From the NCBI RefSeq assembly GCF_009650765.1, contig NZ_CP045740.1, forward strand, positions 7,726,001-7,790,000: a stretch of DNA of 64,000 nucleotides, given 5' to 3'. The DNA comes from Streptomyces sp. SUK 48. GTDB taxonomy: Bacteria; Actinomycetota; Actinomycetes; Streptomycetales; Streptomycetaceae. The notes beneath the pieces were generated by a model. It had not been told where the DNA came from. It did not search any database and was given only the letters and a program-made list of their open reading frames with translations. The stretch's first letter is position 1; every line of letters starts with the position of its first letter. A program made the translations under genes and the position numbers. Shown in pieces: positions 16,464-26,293 of the stretch.

Positions 16464-17480
16464 GTGGGCGTCAGCCTGAAGGACGTCGCACAGCGCGCCG
16501 GGGTTTCCGTCAAGACTGTGTCGAACGTCGTGAACAACTATGTCCATGTCTCCCCCGGCACCCGGGCACGGGTGCAGCGGGCCATCGACGAACTCGGCTA
16601 CCGGCCCAACCTCGTCGCCCGCCATCTGCGCAACGGCCGTACCGGCATCATCGCGCTGGCCGTCCCCGAGCTGGGCAACCCCTACTTCTCCGAGGTGGCC
16701 GGCGCCGTCATCGACGCGGCCGCCCGGCACGACTACACCGTGCTGCTCGACCACACGGCGGGGCTGCGGGAGAAGGAGATCCTCGTCTGCCAGGGCTTTC
16801 GCGCGCAGATCATCGACGGCCTGATCCTCAGCCCGATCCGGATGGCGACGGAGGACCTGCTCGCCCGCACGGACACCTCGCCCCTGGTCCTCCTCGGGGA
16901 GCGCGAGTACGAAGCCCCCTTCGACCACATCGCCATCGACAACGTGGCGGCGGCGCGCGCCGCGGTGCAGCACCTGCTCGACACCGGCCGGCGCCGCGTG
17001 GCCTTCCTCGGCGCCCGCCACGAGAGCGCGCGGGAACCCGCCCGCCTGCGGCTGCGCGGATGGCGCGAGGCACACACCGCCGCCGGTCTGCGGCCACCCG
17101 AACCCCTGGTCATGGCCACCGACGGCTACGACCGCCAGGACGGCGCCGTGGCGATGGCCGCCCTCCTGGACCGCGGTGAACGGCCGGACGCCGTCTTCGC
17201 CTTCAACGACCTCGTCGCCCTCGGCGCCATGCGTGTTCTGGCCAGCCGCGGACTGCGCGTCCCTCAGGACATCGCCGTCGCCGGCTTCGACGACATCGAG
17301 GAGGCCCGCTACGCGGCCGTTGCCCTGACCACCATCGCCCCCGACAAACGCGCCATCGCCCAGATCGCCGTGGACTGCGTCGTGGAACGCATCGCCGCCC
17401 GGACCGCACCGGTCCCACGCCGGATCCTGCCGGGCTTCGAACTCGTGGTGCGGGAGTCGACGGTGGAGCGGCGCGGCTGA
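16464..17480 (+). CDS. LacI-family regulator B
   Basis: A 338-residue LacI repressor, last gene of the transporter operon. The HTH VSLKDVAQRAGVSVKTVSNV and hinge ELGYRPNLVARHLRNGRTG differ from regulator A at only a few positions, and the whole effector domain is similar (VPELGNPYFSEV, LLGEREYEAPFDHIAIDN). The GTG at 16464 sits behind GAAGGAG with good spacing. Both regulators can therefore recognise the AACGTT palindromes at 8977, 11105 and 11378, possibly with different inducers. Encoding one repressor inside the operon and one beside the glycosidase gives feedback on both halves of the regulon. Confidence 0.88.
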   Translation: MGVSLKDVAQRAGVSVKTVSNVVNNYVHVSPGTRARVQRAIDELGYRPNLVARHLRNGRTGIIALAVPELGNPYFSEVAGAVIDAAARHDYTVLLDHTAGLREKEILVCQGFRAQIIDGLILSPIRMATEDLLARTDTSPLVLLGEREYEAPFDHIAIDNVAAARAAVQHLLDTGRRRVAFLGARHESAREPARLRLRGWREAHTAAGLRPPEPLVMATDGYDRQDGAVAMAALLDRGERPDAVFAFNDLVALGAMRVLASRGLRVPQDIAVAGFDDIEEARYAAVALTTIAPDKRAIAQIAVDCVVERIAARTAPVPRRILPGFELVVRESTVERRG

Positions 17481-17891
17481 GACGGGGACGGTGCCGGTAC
17501 GACCGCGGAGCGGACCGTGCGGCCGCACCCCGGCACGCACGCCCCGGTGACCTTCGGCGCCTCTGCCGGCTTTCCCCGCGCACCGCGTGGACGAGGACGA
17601 AACACCCATCACGCCCCGGCCCGCTCCGCCGGCGCCGCCACGCCCGGACGCCCGCGGTCCGGACAGCGGTCGTACCCGCGCGGCGACCGATCGCTTCGCT
17701 GACCGTCCGGGGTCGGCGACGACTTTTGTACAAGGCCGGGGGACTGGGTTAACCTGCGGCGTATTTTCCCCTCGTACAAATCCGTGAACTGGGGAAATGC
17801 ACATGTGAACCGCCGGGTCAGGCCGCGTGCCCGGCGATGGTTCCGAGCCCTCCCCCACCGAGGGCTCCTTGGGGTGCGGAATGAGGCGCGC
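17481..17891 (+). promoter_or_regulatory. Upstream region of the HAMP kinase
   Basis: This 411-nt gap contains no convincing gene. A palindrome TTGTACAA (17726-17733) and a GTACAAA 45 nt further on flank a GTTAAC-containing stretch, the most AT-rich part of the gap. These are the best candidates for the promoter and a regulator site. GAGG at 17883-17886 sets the start of the kinase at 17892. Confidence 0.4.
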
Positions 17892-20800
17892 ATGGCCGGC
17901 AAGGCGACCGGGACGACCGACGCGGTACCGGGCGACGAAGAACTGAGACGACTGCTCGCGGGGCTGACCGCGGTCCGTGACGGGGATTTCGGTACCCGGC
18001 TGCCGGACGACTCCCCGGGGCTCATGGGCGACATCGCCACCGTCTTCAACGGCATGGTCGACCAGTTGTCCGTGTTCACCTCCGAGGTCACCCGCGTGTC
18101 CCGCGAGGTGGGCACCGAGGGCACCCTCGGCGGCCAGGCGCAGGTGCCGGGGGTCTCGGGCACCTGGGCCGACCTGACCGACTCGGTCAACGCGATGGCG
18201 GGCAACCTCACCACCCAGGTCCGCGACATCGCCCAGGTGGCCACCGCGGTCGCCAAGGGTGACCTGTCGCAGAAGATCGACGTCCCGGCGCGCGGCGAGA
18301 TCCTTCAGCTGAAGGAGACCGTCAACACGATGGTCGACCAGCTCTCCGCCTTCGCCGACGAGGTCACCCGCGTCGCCCGCGAGGTCGGTACCGAGGGCCG
18401 GCTCGGCGGTCAGGCGCAGGTCCCGGGCGTCGCCGGCGTCTGGCGCGACCTCACGGATTCGGTCAACTTCATGGCCGGAAACCTCACCGCCCAGGTGCGC
18501 AACGTCGCCCAGGTGACGACGGCCGTCGCGCAGGGTGATCTGTCGCAGAAGATCACGGTGGATGCCCGGGGCGAGATCCTGGAGCTGAAGTCCACCATCA
18601 ACACGATGGTGGATCAGCTGTCCGCGTTCGCCGACGAGGTGACGCGCGTAGCGCGCGAGGTCGGTACCGAGGGCCGGCTCGGCGGCCAGGCCGACGTCAA
18701 GGGCGTGAAGGGAACCTGGCGGGACCTCACGGATTCGGTCAACTTCATGGCCGGAAACCTGACCAACCAGGTGCGCAACGTCGCCCAGGTGGCCACCGCG
18801 GTGGCGCAGGGTGATCTGTCGCAGAAGATCACGGTGGATGCCCGGGGCGAGATCCTGGAGCTGAAGAGCACCATCAACACGATGGTGGATCAGCTGTCCG
18901 CGTTCGCCGACGAGGTGACGCGCGTAGCGCGCGAGGTCGGTACCGAGGGCCGGCTCGGCGGCCAGGCGCAGGTGCGGGGAGTCGCCGGCACCTGGAAGGA
19001 CCTCACCGACAACGTCAATGTGATGGCCTCCAACCTCACCGGCCAGGTCCGCTCCATCAGCCAGGTCGCCACGGCCGTCGCCAAGGGCGACCTCTCGCAG
19101 AAGATCATGGTCGAGGCCAAGGGCGAGGTCGCCGCGCTCGCCGACGTCATCAACACCATGGTCGACACGCTCTCGGCGTTCGCCGACGAGGTCACCCGCG
19201 TGGCCCGCGAGGTGGGCACCGAGGGCCGGCTCGGCGGCCAGGCCCATGTGCCCAACGTGGCGGGCACCTGGAAGGACCTCACCGACAACGTCAACTCCAT
19301 GGCCAACAACCTCACCGGCCAGGTGCGCAACATCGCGCTGGTGACCACCGCCGTGGCCAAGGGCGACCTGTCGAAGAAGATCGACGTCGACGCGCGCGGC
19401 GAGATCCTCGAACTGAAGACGACCATCAACACGATGGTGGACCAGCTGTCCGCGTTCGCCGACGAGGTCACGCGTGTCGCACGCGAGGTGGGCACCGAGG
19501 GCCGGCTCGGCGGTCAGGCCGAGGTCGAGGGCGTCTCCGGCACCTGGAAGCGGCTCACCGAGAACGTCAACGAGCTCGCCGGGAACCTCACCCGGCAGGT
19601 CCGCGCCATCGCCGACGTCGCCAGCGCCGTCGCCGAGGGCGACCTCACCCGCTCCATCACCGTCGACGCCTCCGGCGAGGTCGCCGACCTCAAGGACAAC
19701 ATCAACTCCATGGTGGAGTCCCTGCGCGAGACCACCCGGGCCAACCAGGAACAGGACTGGCTCAAGACCAACCTCGCCCGGCTCTCCGGCCTCATGCAGG
19801 GCCACCGCGACCTGCGCGTCGTGGCCGAGCTGATCATGGACGAGCTGGTGCCCCAGGTGTCCGCCCAGTACGGCGCCTTCTACCTCGCCGAGGACGCCGC
19901 CGCCGGCCCCGAGCTGCGGCTCGTCGGCGACTACGGCCGACCCGACGAGGACGAGCGCCCCGAGCGCATCCCCTTCGGCCGCTCCCTGGTCGGCCAGGCC
20001 GCCCGCAGCCGCCGTACGATCGCGGTCGACGAGCTGCCGCCCCGCTACGTCACCATCTCCTCCGGACTCGGACAGATCGAGCCCACCGCGCTGCTGCTGC
20101 TGCCCATCCTCTTCGAGGAGCAGGTGCTCGGCGTCATCGAACTCGCCTCCGTCTCCCGGTTCACCACCGTGCAGCGGGACTTCCTCCAGCAGCTCGTGGA
20201 CACCATCGGCGTCAACGTCAACACGATCGTCGCCAACGCCCGCACCGACGAACTGCTCGAGGAGTCCCAGCGGCTCACCAGCGAACTCCAGGCCCGCTCG
20301 GCCGAGTTGCAGGCCCAGCAGGAGGAACTCCAGCGCTCCAACGCGGAACTGGAGGAGAAGGCGTCGCTGCTCGCCGAGCAGAACCGCGACATCGAGGGCA
20401 AGAACCTCCAGATCGAGCAGGCCCGGCAGGAACTGGAGGCACGCGCCCAGCAGTTGTCGCTGGCCTCCAAGTACAAGTCCGAGTTCCTCGCCAACATGAG
20501 CCACGAGCTGCGCACCCCGCTCAACAGCCTGCTCATCCTGGCCCAGCTGCTCGCCCAGAACCCCTCCCGCAACCTCACCCCGAAGCAGGTCGAGTACGCG
20601 GGCATCATCCACTCGGCGGGCTCCGACCTGCTCCAGCTGATCAACGACATCCTCGACCTGTCCAAGGTCGAGGCGGGCAAGATGGACGTCACCCCGGAGC
20701 GGGTCCCGCTGCGCCAGCTCATCGAGTACGTCGAGGCCACCTTCCGGCCGATGACCTCGCAGAAGAGCCTCGGGTTCACCATCACCACGTCGGCCGGCGC

Positions 20801-22148
20801 GCCCGCCGACCTGCTCACCGACGACTCCCGGCTCCGTCAGATCCTGCGCAACCTGCTGTCCAACGCGGTGAAGTTCACCGAACAGGGCGGGGTCGAACTG
20901 TGCGTCGAGCCCGCGGCCGACGACGAGGTGCCCCGCGCCGTGGTCCGCGGCGGCGCGGTGGTCGCCTTCCGGGTGACGGACACCGGCATCGGCATCCCGG
21001 AACAGCAACTGGAGAGCATCTTCGGCGCGTTCCAGCAGGCGGACGGCACCACCAGCCGCAAGTACGGCGGCACCGGGCTCGGCCTGTCCATCACCCGGGA
21101 GATCGCCCATCTGCTCGGCGGTGCCGTCACCGTCGACAGCACACCGGGCAAGGGCAGCACTTTCACCCTCTTCCTGCCCGTGGCCCGGCCCGACTTCGAC
21201 GACCACCTGCGCGGTGTCCGCGGCACCGTCGAACCGGCCGAACTGGAGCACGCGGACGCCACCGCCCCGCACGAGCTGAAGGCGGCGCCGCCCCTCGTCT
21301 CCGCCAAGCGGCCGCGCGCCCGCAGGCTGCTCGTCGTGGAGGAGCGTCCGCGCGGCCTGCTGACCCTGGTCGCCGAGAGCGTCGTGGGCGATCTCGACCA
21401 CGGGCACGCCGACGGCATCCCCGTCGACATCATCACCGCGGTCGGCGCCCAGGAGGCGGCCGGCGCCCTCGCCGCCGAACCCTGCCACTGCGTCGTCGTC
21501 GAACTGGGCGCCTCCGACGGGGAGTCGGCCCGGTTCCTGCACGCGCTGCACGGCGACTCGGCCCTCGCCGGCGTCCCCGTGCTGGTGCACAACGGCTCCC
21601 ACCGCGCCGAGTACCCGGAGGCGGAGCCGGGCGGCTCGCTGGAGTACCTCTCCAGCCTGGACGAGCTGCGCGAGCGGATCGCCCTCCACCTGTCCGCGGA
21701 GGAGCCCGGCGAGGTGCTCACCTTCGTCCGCGGCGAGGAACTCCAGCACACCCCGGACCAGGTCGACGAGTACAACCGGGGCCGTACCGTCCTCGTCGTC
21801 GACGACGACGCGCGCAACCTCTTCGCGCTCAGCGGCATCCTCGAACTGCACGGCTTCCGCGTCCTGCACGCGGAGAACGGCCGCAAGGGCATCGAGACGC
21901 TGCTGAACAACTCGGACGTCGAACTCGTCCTGATGGACGTGATGATGCCCGAGATGGACGGGTACGCCGCCACCGCCGAGATCCGCAGCATGCCGCGGTA
22001 CGCGGACCTGCCGGTGATCGCCGTCACCGCGAAGGCGATGCAGGGCGACCGGGAGAAGAGCCTCGCCTCCGGCGCCAGCGACTACGTCACGAAACCGGTG
22101 GACACCCGCGACCTCATCGCCTGCGTCCGGCGCTGGCTGCCCGCATGA
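17892..22148 (+). CDS. Soluble multi-HAMP hybrid histidine kinase
   Basis: A 1418-residue cytoplasmic hybrid sensor kinase with no membrane segment. Residues 1-615 hold about seven HAMP-like units; six copies of a 92-residue repeat contain [15 protein letters not shown] and [15 protein letters not shown] domain follows (about 633-780, starting [19 protein letters not shown]), then a coiled coil (783-863), the HisKA domain with the phospho-acceptor His in [10 protein letters not shown] (about 871) and the ATPase domain with [16 protein letters not shown] and [10 protein letters not shown] receiver-like domain without clear acidic pocket (1140-1266) precedes a full receiver with DDD and the phospho-acceptor in LVLMDVMMP (about 1349). 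The HAMP array recalls fungal group III osmosensing kinases. The ATG at 17892 has GAGG upstream. It overlaps the phosphatase gene by ATGA. Confidence 0.9.
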   Translation: MAGKATGTTDAVPGDEELRRLLAGLTAVRDGDFGTRLPDDSPGLMGDIATVFNGMVDQLSVFTSEVTRVSREVGTEGTLGGQAQVPGVSGTWADLTDSVNAMAGNLTTQVRDIAQVATAVAKGDLSQKIDVPARGEILQLKETVNTMVDQLSAFADEVTRVAREVGTEGRLGGQAQVPGVAGVWRDLTDSVNFMAGNLTAQVRNVAQVTTAVAQGDLSQKITVDARGEILELKSTINTMVDQLSAFADEVTRVAREVGTEGRLGGQADVKGVKGTWRDLTDSVNFMAGNLTNQVRNVAQVATAVAQGDLSQKITVDARGEILELKSTINTMVDQLSAFADEVTRVAREVGTEGRLGGQAQVRGVAGTWKDLTDNVNVMASNLTGQVRSISQVATAVAKGDLSQKIMVEAKGEVAALADVINTMVDTLSAFADEVTRVAREVGTEGRLGGQAHVPNVAGTWKDLTDNVNSMANNLTGQVRNIALVTTAVAKGDLSKKIDVDARGEILELKTTINTMVDQLSAFADEVTRVAREVGTEGRLGGQAEVEGVSGTWKRLTENVNELAGNLTRQVRAIADVASAVAEGDLTRSITVDASGEVADLKDNINSMVESLRETTRANQEQDWLKTNLARLSGLMQGHRDLRVVAELIMDELVPQVSAQYGAFYLAEDAAAGPELRLVGDYGRPDEDERPERIPFGRSLVGQAARSRRTIAVDELPPRYVTISSGLGQIEPTALLLLPILFEEQVLGVIELASVSRFTTVQRDFLQQLVDTIGVNVNTIVANARTDELLEESQRLTSELQARSAELQAQQEELQRSNAELEEKASLLAEQNRDIEGKNLQIEQARQELEARAQQLSLASKYKSEFLANMSHELRTPLNSLLILAQLLAQNPSRNLTPKQVEYAGIIHSAGSDLLQLINDILDLSKVEAGKMDVTPERVPLRQLIEYVEATFRPMTSQKSLGFTITTSAGAPADLLTDDSRLRQILRNLLSNAVKFTEQGGVELCVEPAADDEVPRAVVRGGAVVAFRVTDTGIGIPEQQLESIFGAFQQADGTTSRKYGGTGLGLSITREIAHLLGGAVTVDSTPGKGSTFTLFLPVARPDFDDHLRGVRGTVEPAELEHADATAPHELKAAPPLVSAKRPRARRLLVVEERPRGLLTLVAESVVGDLDHGHADGIPVDIITAVGAQEAAGALAAEPCHCVVVELGASDGESARFLHALHGDSALAGVPVLVHNGSHRAEYPEAEPGGSLEYLSSLDELRERIALHLSAEEPGEVLTFVRGEELQHTPDQVDEYNRGRTVLVVDDDARNLFALSGILELHGFRVLHAENGRKGIETLLNNSDVELVLMDVMMPEMDGYAATAEIRSMPRYADLPVIAVTAKAMQGDREKSLASGASDYVTKPVDTRDLIACVRRWLPA
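18079..19734 (+). repeat. Six in-frame 276-bp repeats encoding HAMP units
   Basis: The motif encoding EVTRVxREVGTEG recurs at 18079, 18355, 18631, 18907, 19183 and 19459, exactly 276 bp apart (92 codons). The stretches after 18500 and 18776 are almost identical in DNA, including synonymous positions, which suggests recent gene conversion between units. Confidence 0.85.
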
Positions 22149-24640
22149 AGCCGGACCACGACACCGCGCAACCGCCCGTCCGCAGGCCGAGGAGTACCCG
22201 TCCGGTGAACATCCAGCCGCCCGCCGACCCCGGCACCCCGCTCGACCCGTCGAACGGTGTGCCGGCCCCGCTGCCGCCGGTGGACGTGGTGGCGGTGGCC
22301 GAGGTGCCCGCGGACTCCCCGGTGGGCAGGCTCGCCGCCACCGTGGAGCGGTTGCGAAGCGAGGTGCGGACCGCACAGGCGGAGGCCGAGGGCCGGGCAC
22401 TGATCGAGCTGGCCAAGGGCATCCTGGTCGAACGCCTCGGCTGCGGGCCCGCCCAGGCCGCCCGGCAGCTCGCCGAACTGACCGAACAGGCGCAGGTGAC
22501 ACCGCTGGAACTGGCGGTGGACGTCATCAACCAGGCGGCCAGGGACCGGGTCGCCGAGGTGACCGAGGCGTTCCTCTCCACGACCGCGGACCCCGGCGCC
22601 CCGGACGAGGACTCCGCCGCCGTACGGCTGCGCGCCGCCGAGAGCGGGGTGCTGGCCGCCCACGACACCGAGACGATGGCCGCCTCCCTGCTCGAACACG
22701 CCCTGCGTCCGCTCGGCGCCGTCGCCGTGGCCATCTGGGCGGCCGGCTCGGACGGTTCGCTGACCCTCGCGGGCAGCGCGGGCTTCACCTCCGCCGAGGC
22801 GGCCCGCTGGTGCTACGTCCCGCCGGACGTGGCCACGGTGGCCCGCCGGGGCCTGACCGAGCCCGACGGACAGTGGCTGCCCTCGCTCGCCGAGTCGGGG
22901 CTGCCCACCATCGGGCGGCGCGAGTACGCCGAGGGCGCCCGGATCGCCGTACCCGCCGGTGCGGGCGGCCGCATCCACGGCGTCCTGGAGATCGCCTGGC
23001 CCAAGCCCGAGGGACCGCTGCCGCGCCCCGTGCTGCGTCAGGTGGAGACGCTCGCCGAACTGTGCGCGCACACCCTGGACGACTTCGTCCCCTCCGCCGT
23101 GCCCAGCCCGGAATCCCGGGTCATGCCGGACGTCGCGGAGCTGATGGACCTCGCGGACGGCCTGCACGACCCCGCCTTGGTGCTGGTGCCGCACCTCGAC
23201 GACGCGGGCCGGCTCCTCGACTTCCGCATCCAGCACGTCAACAACCACTTCCTCGACCCGGCGGGCCGCCCGCGGGCCGTCATCGGCGGCGCCCTGCTGC
23301 TGGAGGCGTACCCGATGGCGGCCGGCACCAGCGAGCTGTTCCAGCGCGTGGAGCGGGTCTACGCCACCGGCGAGCCGTTCCGCGCCCAGCGCGTGCGGCT
23401 CACCGCGCTGGTCGACCAGGTCCCGCTCTCCGCGGTCGCCGACATCAGCATCAGCCGCCACGGCTCCACCCTGCTGCTCATCTGGCGCATCGAGGACGAG
23501 ACCGCGCGCCTGGCCAGCCTGCTCCAGCACGCCCAGCGGCTCGGCCGGATCGGCGGCTTCGAGGAGAACCTGCTGACCGGCGAGATCACCTGGAACGGGC
23601 AGCTGTTCACCCTCTACGGCCGCCCGGCCACGAGCTCCCCGGTCGCCCTGGAGGAACTGCCCGCCTACTCCCACCCGGACGACGCCGTCCAGATCGGGCG
23701 GTTCCTGCGCACCCTGCTGCACCACCGCAGGCCGGCCTCGGCGGCGTTCCGGCTGCAGCGGCCGGACGGCGTGTCCCGGCACATGCGCCTGGTCGCCGAA
23801 CCGGTCCTCGACACCGACGGCCAGCTGTTCGGGGTGCGCGGCGCCTACCAGGACATCTCCGCCCAGCACTGGACCGAGGTCGCCCTCGCCGCGACCCGCG
23901 ACCAGCTCGCCCACACCGAGCAGCAGGCCGCCGAACGCAACCGGCTCGCCCTCCAGCTCCAGCACGCGATCATGCCCCCCGCCCAGGCACCGCTGCGCGT
24001 GCCCAGCATCCAGGTGGCGGTCCGCTACCGGCCGGCCGAGACGGAGCATCTGGTCGGCGGCGACTGGTACGACGCCGTGGTGCTCCCCTCGGGACTCATC
24101 CTGCTGTGCGTCGGCGATGTCGCCGGACACGGCATCGAGGCGGCCACCAGCATGGTCGTCCTGCGCAACGCGCTGCGCGGCCTCGCCGTCACCGGGGCGG
24201 GCCCGGCGCAGCTGCTGTCCTGGCTGAACATCGTCGCCCACCATCTGACGGGCGCCGTCACCGCGACCGCGGTGTGCGGCCTGTACGACGCGGAGACCCG
24301 CACCCTGCGCTGGGCGCGGGCCGGTCATCTGCCGCCCGTCCTGGTCCGAGAGCAGGAGGCCACCCCCCTGCCCACCCTCAGCGGTCTGCTGCTGGGCGCC
24401 CTCCCGGAGGCGGTCTACGAGGAGACCGAACTGAGCCTGGCCGCCGGCGACACCCTCCTCATGTACACCGACGGTCTGATCGAACGCCGCGACCGCTCGG
24501 TCGAGGAATCCCTCACCCACCTCCTGGACCAGGCCCGCTCGGGCCCCCGGACCCTGGACCAGCAGCTGGACAGACTGCTCACGTACAGCAGGTCGGACAC
24601 CGACGACGACACGTGCATCGTGGGGATCAGGGTGGACTGA
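22145..24640 (+). CDS. ANTAR-GAF-PAS-PP2C (SpoIIE-type) phosphatase
   Basis: An 831-residue regulator. After a proline-rich 50-residue lead comes an ANTAR domain (about 60-120: EGRALIELAKGILVERLGCGPAQAA), normally an RNA-binding antiterminator module. It is followed by a GAF-like domain (about 155-310), a ligand-sensing segment, a PAS domain (about 475-580, GGFEENLLTGEITWNGQLFTL) and a SpoIIE/PP2C serine phosphatase (about 600-831) with LQHAIMPP, GGDWYDAV, GDVAGHG and YTDGLIERR. The metal-binding acidic residues are present. PP2C enzymes of this type usually dephosphorylate anti-sigma-factor antagonists. The ATG at 22145 overlaps the kinase stop, so kinase and phosphatase are made together. 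ANTAR joined to a PP2C domain would link phospho-signalling with RNA-level control. Confidence 0.88.
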   Translation: MKPDHDTAQPPVRRPRSTRPVNIQPPADPGTPLDPSNGVPAPLPPVDVVAVAEVPADSPVGRLAATVERLRSEVRTAQAEAEGRALIELAKGILVERLGCGPAQAARQLAELTEQAQVTPLELAVDVINQAARDRVAEVTEAFLSTTADPGAPDEDSAAVRLRAAESGVLAAHDTETMAASLLEHALRPLGAVAVAIWAAGSDGSLTLAGSAGFTSAEAARWCYVPPDVATVARRGLTEPDGQWLPSLAESGLPTIGRREYAEGARIAVPAGAGGRIHGVLEIAWPKPEGPLPRPVLRQVETLAELCAHTLDDFVPSAVPSPESRVMPDVAELMDLADGLHDPALVLVPHLDDAGRLLDFRIQHVNNHFLDPAGRPRAVIGGALLLEAYPMAAGTSELFQRVERVYATGEPFRAQRVRLTALVDQVPLSAVADISISRHGSTLLLIWRIEDETARLASLLQHAQRLGRIGGFEENLLTGEITWNGQLFTLYGRPATSSPVALEELPAYSHPDDAVQIGRFLRTLLHHRRPASAAFRLQRPDGVSRHMRLVAEPVLDTDGQLFGVRGAYQDISAQHWTEVALAATRDQLAHTEQQAAERNRLALQLQHAIMPPAQAPLRVPSIQVAVRYRPAETEHLVGGDWYDAVVLPSGLILLCVGDVAGHGIEAATSMVVLRNALRGLAVTGAGPAQLLSWLNIVAHHLTGAVTATAVCGLYDAETRTLRWARAGHLPPVLVREQEATPLPTLSGLLLGALPEAVYEETELSLAAGDTLLMYTDGLIERRDRSVEESLTHLLDQARSGPRTLDQQLDRLLTYSRSDTDDDTCIVGIRVD

Positions 24641-24645
24641 GGCGC

Positions 24646-25146
24646 GTGACCCCGGACCACGACCTGGTGGGGCGCCGGTGCGCGTACCTGGGCCGTGTCC
24701 TGCTGCCGCTGGTGGACCAGGAGCCATGGCGTCGGTCCCGCCGCCGGGAGGACCCGCGGGACCGGGGCGTCGACCCGGCGGTGGGGGAGCGGCTGATCGA
24801 GATCTTCGCGGTGCCGGCCGCCCACGCCGTCGCGCTCGACGCCTCCGTGTCCCCGGCGGAGTTCGACGGCCTGCCCCTGCTCGCCGTGGCCGGGGCCCTG
24901 ACCGGCAAGCGCGATGCCGGACTGCTCGCCGGGCTCCCGGACACCTTCACCGACGTCCGCGAGGAACAGGCCGTCGACCTCTTCCGCCGGTGCGCCCACG
25001 CGAGCCATCGGACCCGCCTCCGGGTCTTCCGGCTGAGCGGCGAGGTGCGCCACGCGCTGGTCGTCCTGGCCGAACGCCCGCCGGCACGGTCCGCCACCTG
25101 CGGCGACGTCTTCCGCGGGGCGGCCGAGGCCGGCTTGGCGCCGTGA
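24646..25146 (+). CDS. Hypothetical protein downstream of the phosphatase
   Basis: A 166-residue soluble protein starting at GTG 24646, five bases after the phosphatase stop, so probably the third gene of the kinase operon. I do not recognise a domain. It has the segment VGERLIEIFAVPAAHAVALDA, a basic cluster RRSRRREDPRDR and two cysteines near the C-terminus. It may be a partner of the signalling pair, but nothing in the sequence proves it. Codon bias matches its neighbours. Confidence 0.6.
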   Translation: MTPDHDLVGRRCAYLGRVLLPLVDQEPWRRSRRREDPRDRGVDPAVGERLIEIFAVPAAHAVALDASVSPAEFDGLPLLAVAGALTGKRDAGLLAGLPDTFTDVREEQAVDLFRRCAHASHRTRLRVFRLSGEVRHALVVLAERPPARSATCGDVFRGAAEAGLAP

Positions 25147-25228
25147 CCATGGGGGGACGCCTACGAGAGCAGCTCATGGGGGCACCTCGCGGGCGTGCCG
25201 AAGTCCCCTGCCCACGTACCCTCTTCCT

Positions 25229-26185
25229 GTGTCCGCCCCTCGTCTGCACCGCGTCGCCGTCCTCGTCCTCGACGGCGCGAAGCCGCTCGATGTCGGGATT
25301 CCCGCGCAGGTGTTCACCACCCGCGCGAGCATGCCGTACGAGGTGCGGGTGTGCGGGGCCCAACCCGGGCTCGTGGCCGGGGGCGACGGGCTCGCGTACG
25401 AGGTCGCCCACGGCCTGGACGCGCTCGCATGGGCCGACATCGTGTTCGTGCCCGGGTACCGCTTCCCGGACCGCGAGGACCCGCCGCAGGCCGTCGTCGA
25501 CGCGCTGATCGCCGCCCATGAGCGGGGCGCGCGGCTCGCCGCCATCTCCACGGGCGCCTTCGCGCTCGCCGCGACCGGCCTGCTCGACGGCAGACGCGCC
25601 ACGACGCACTGGCACTACACGCAGGCGCTCGCGGCCCGCCATCCGCTCGTCCGGGTCGACGAGAACGTGCTGTTCGTGGACGAGGGCAGCGTGCTCACCT
25701 CGGCCGGCGCCGCCTCCGGTATCGACCTGTGCCTGCACATCCTGCGTGGCGACGTCGGCGTGGCCGCCTCCAACCACGCGGCCCGGCGGCTGGTCGCCGC
25801 CCCCTACCGCAGCGGCGGCCAGGCCCAGTACGTGCCGCGCAGCGTCCCCGAACCGCACGGCGAACGCTTCGGCGCCACCCGCGAGTGGGCGCTGCACCGG
25901 CTCGGCGATCCCCTCACCCTCGACACGCTGGCGCGGCAGGCGGGGGTCTCGCCGCGCACCTTCTCCCGGCGCTTCGTCGAGGAGACCGGCTACACGCCGA
26001 TGCAGTGGGTGATGCGCGCCCGCATCGACCTGGCCCGCGAACTGCTCGAACGCTCCCAGCGCGGTGTCGAACAGATCGCCGCCGACGTCGGGCTCGGCAC
26101 CGGCGCGAACCTGCGCCTGCACTTCCAGCGCATCCTCGGCACCACACCCAGCGAGTACCGGCGCACCTTCACCCGGGGCGAGTGA
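25229..26185 (+). CDS. GlxA-type AraC regulator (DJ-1/PfpI plus AraC HTH)
   Basis: A 318-residue transcription factor: an N-terminal DJ-1/PfpI-like domain (about 8-170) and a C-terminal AraC DNA-binding domain with two HTH motifs (LDTLARQAGVSPRTFSRRF and IAADVGLGTGANLRLHFQRI). The usual nucleophile Cys of the DJ-1 elbow (C-T/S-G-A-F) is Ser here (AISTGAFALAATGLLDGR). The domain therefore probably only senses a ligand, as in other GlxA-like regulators. RRATTHWHYTQAL is typical for the family. Start GTG 25229. It is followed on the same strand by GAPDH, separated by 108 nt; a regulatory link is possible but not shown. Confidence 0.88.
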   Translation: MSAPRLHRVAVLVLDGAKPLDVGIPAQVFTTRASMPYEVRVCGAQPGLVAGGDGLAYEVAHGLDALAWADIVFVPGYRFPDREDPPQAVVDALIAAHERGARLAAISTGAFALAATGLLDGRRATTHWHYTQALAARHPLVRVDENVLFVDEGSVLTSAGAASGIDLCLHILRGDVGVAASNHAARRLVAAPYRSGGQAQYVPRSVPEPHGERFGATREWALHRLGDPLTLDTLARQAGVSPRTFSRRFVEETGYTPMQWVMRARIDLARELLERSQRGVEQIAADVGLGTGANLRLHFQRILGTTPSEYRRTFTRGE

Positions 26186-26293
26186 CCCGCACGGCCACCA
26201 TATGGCGGAATCCTTTTGAACCATGGCGATCCCGCCACTGTCAGCGGCGCGCACCGCGAGCGAGCCTGGTGGCGAACGGAAGGGACACCACAC

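Noticed and set aside
18079..19734. Regular repeats as a CRISPR array
   Set aside because: The 276-bp units are in-frame coding repeats with HAMP motifs, far longer than CRISPR repeats, and without unique spacers.
16329..22502. A 2057-codon open frame on the minus strand across the LacI gene and the kinase
   Set aside because: It is antisense to genes with clear domains and open only because of GC-rich third positions; its translation shows no domain and is of low complexity.
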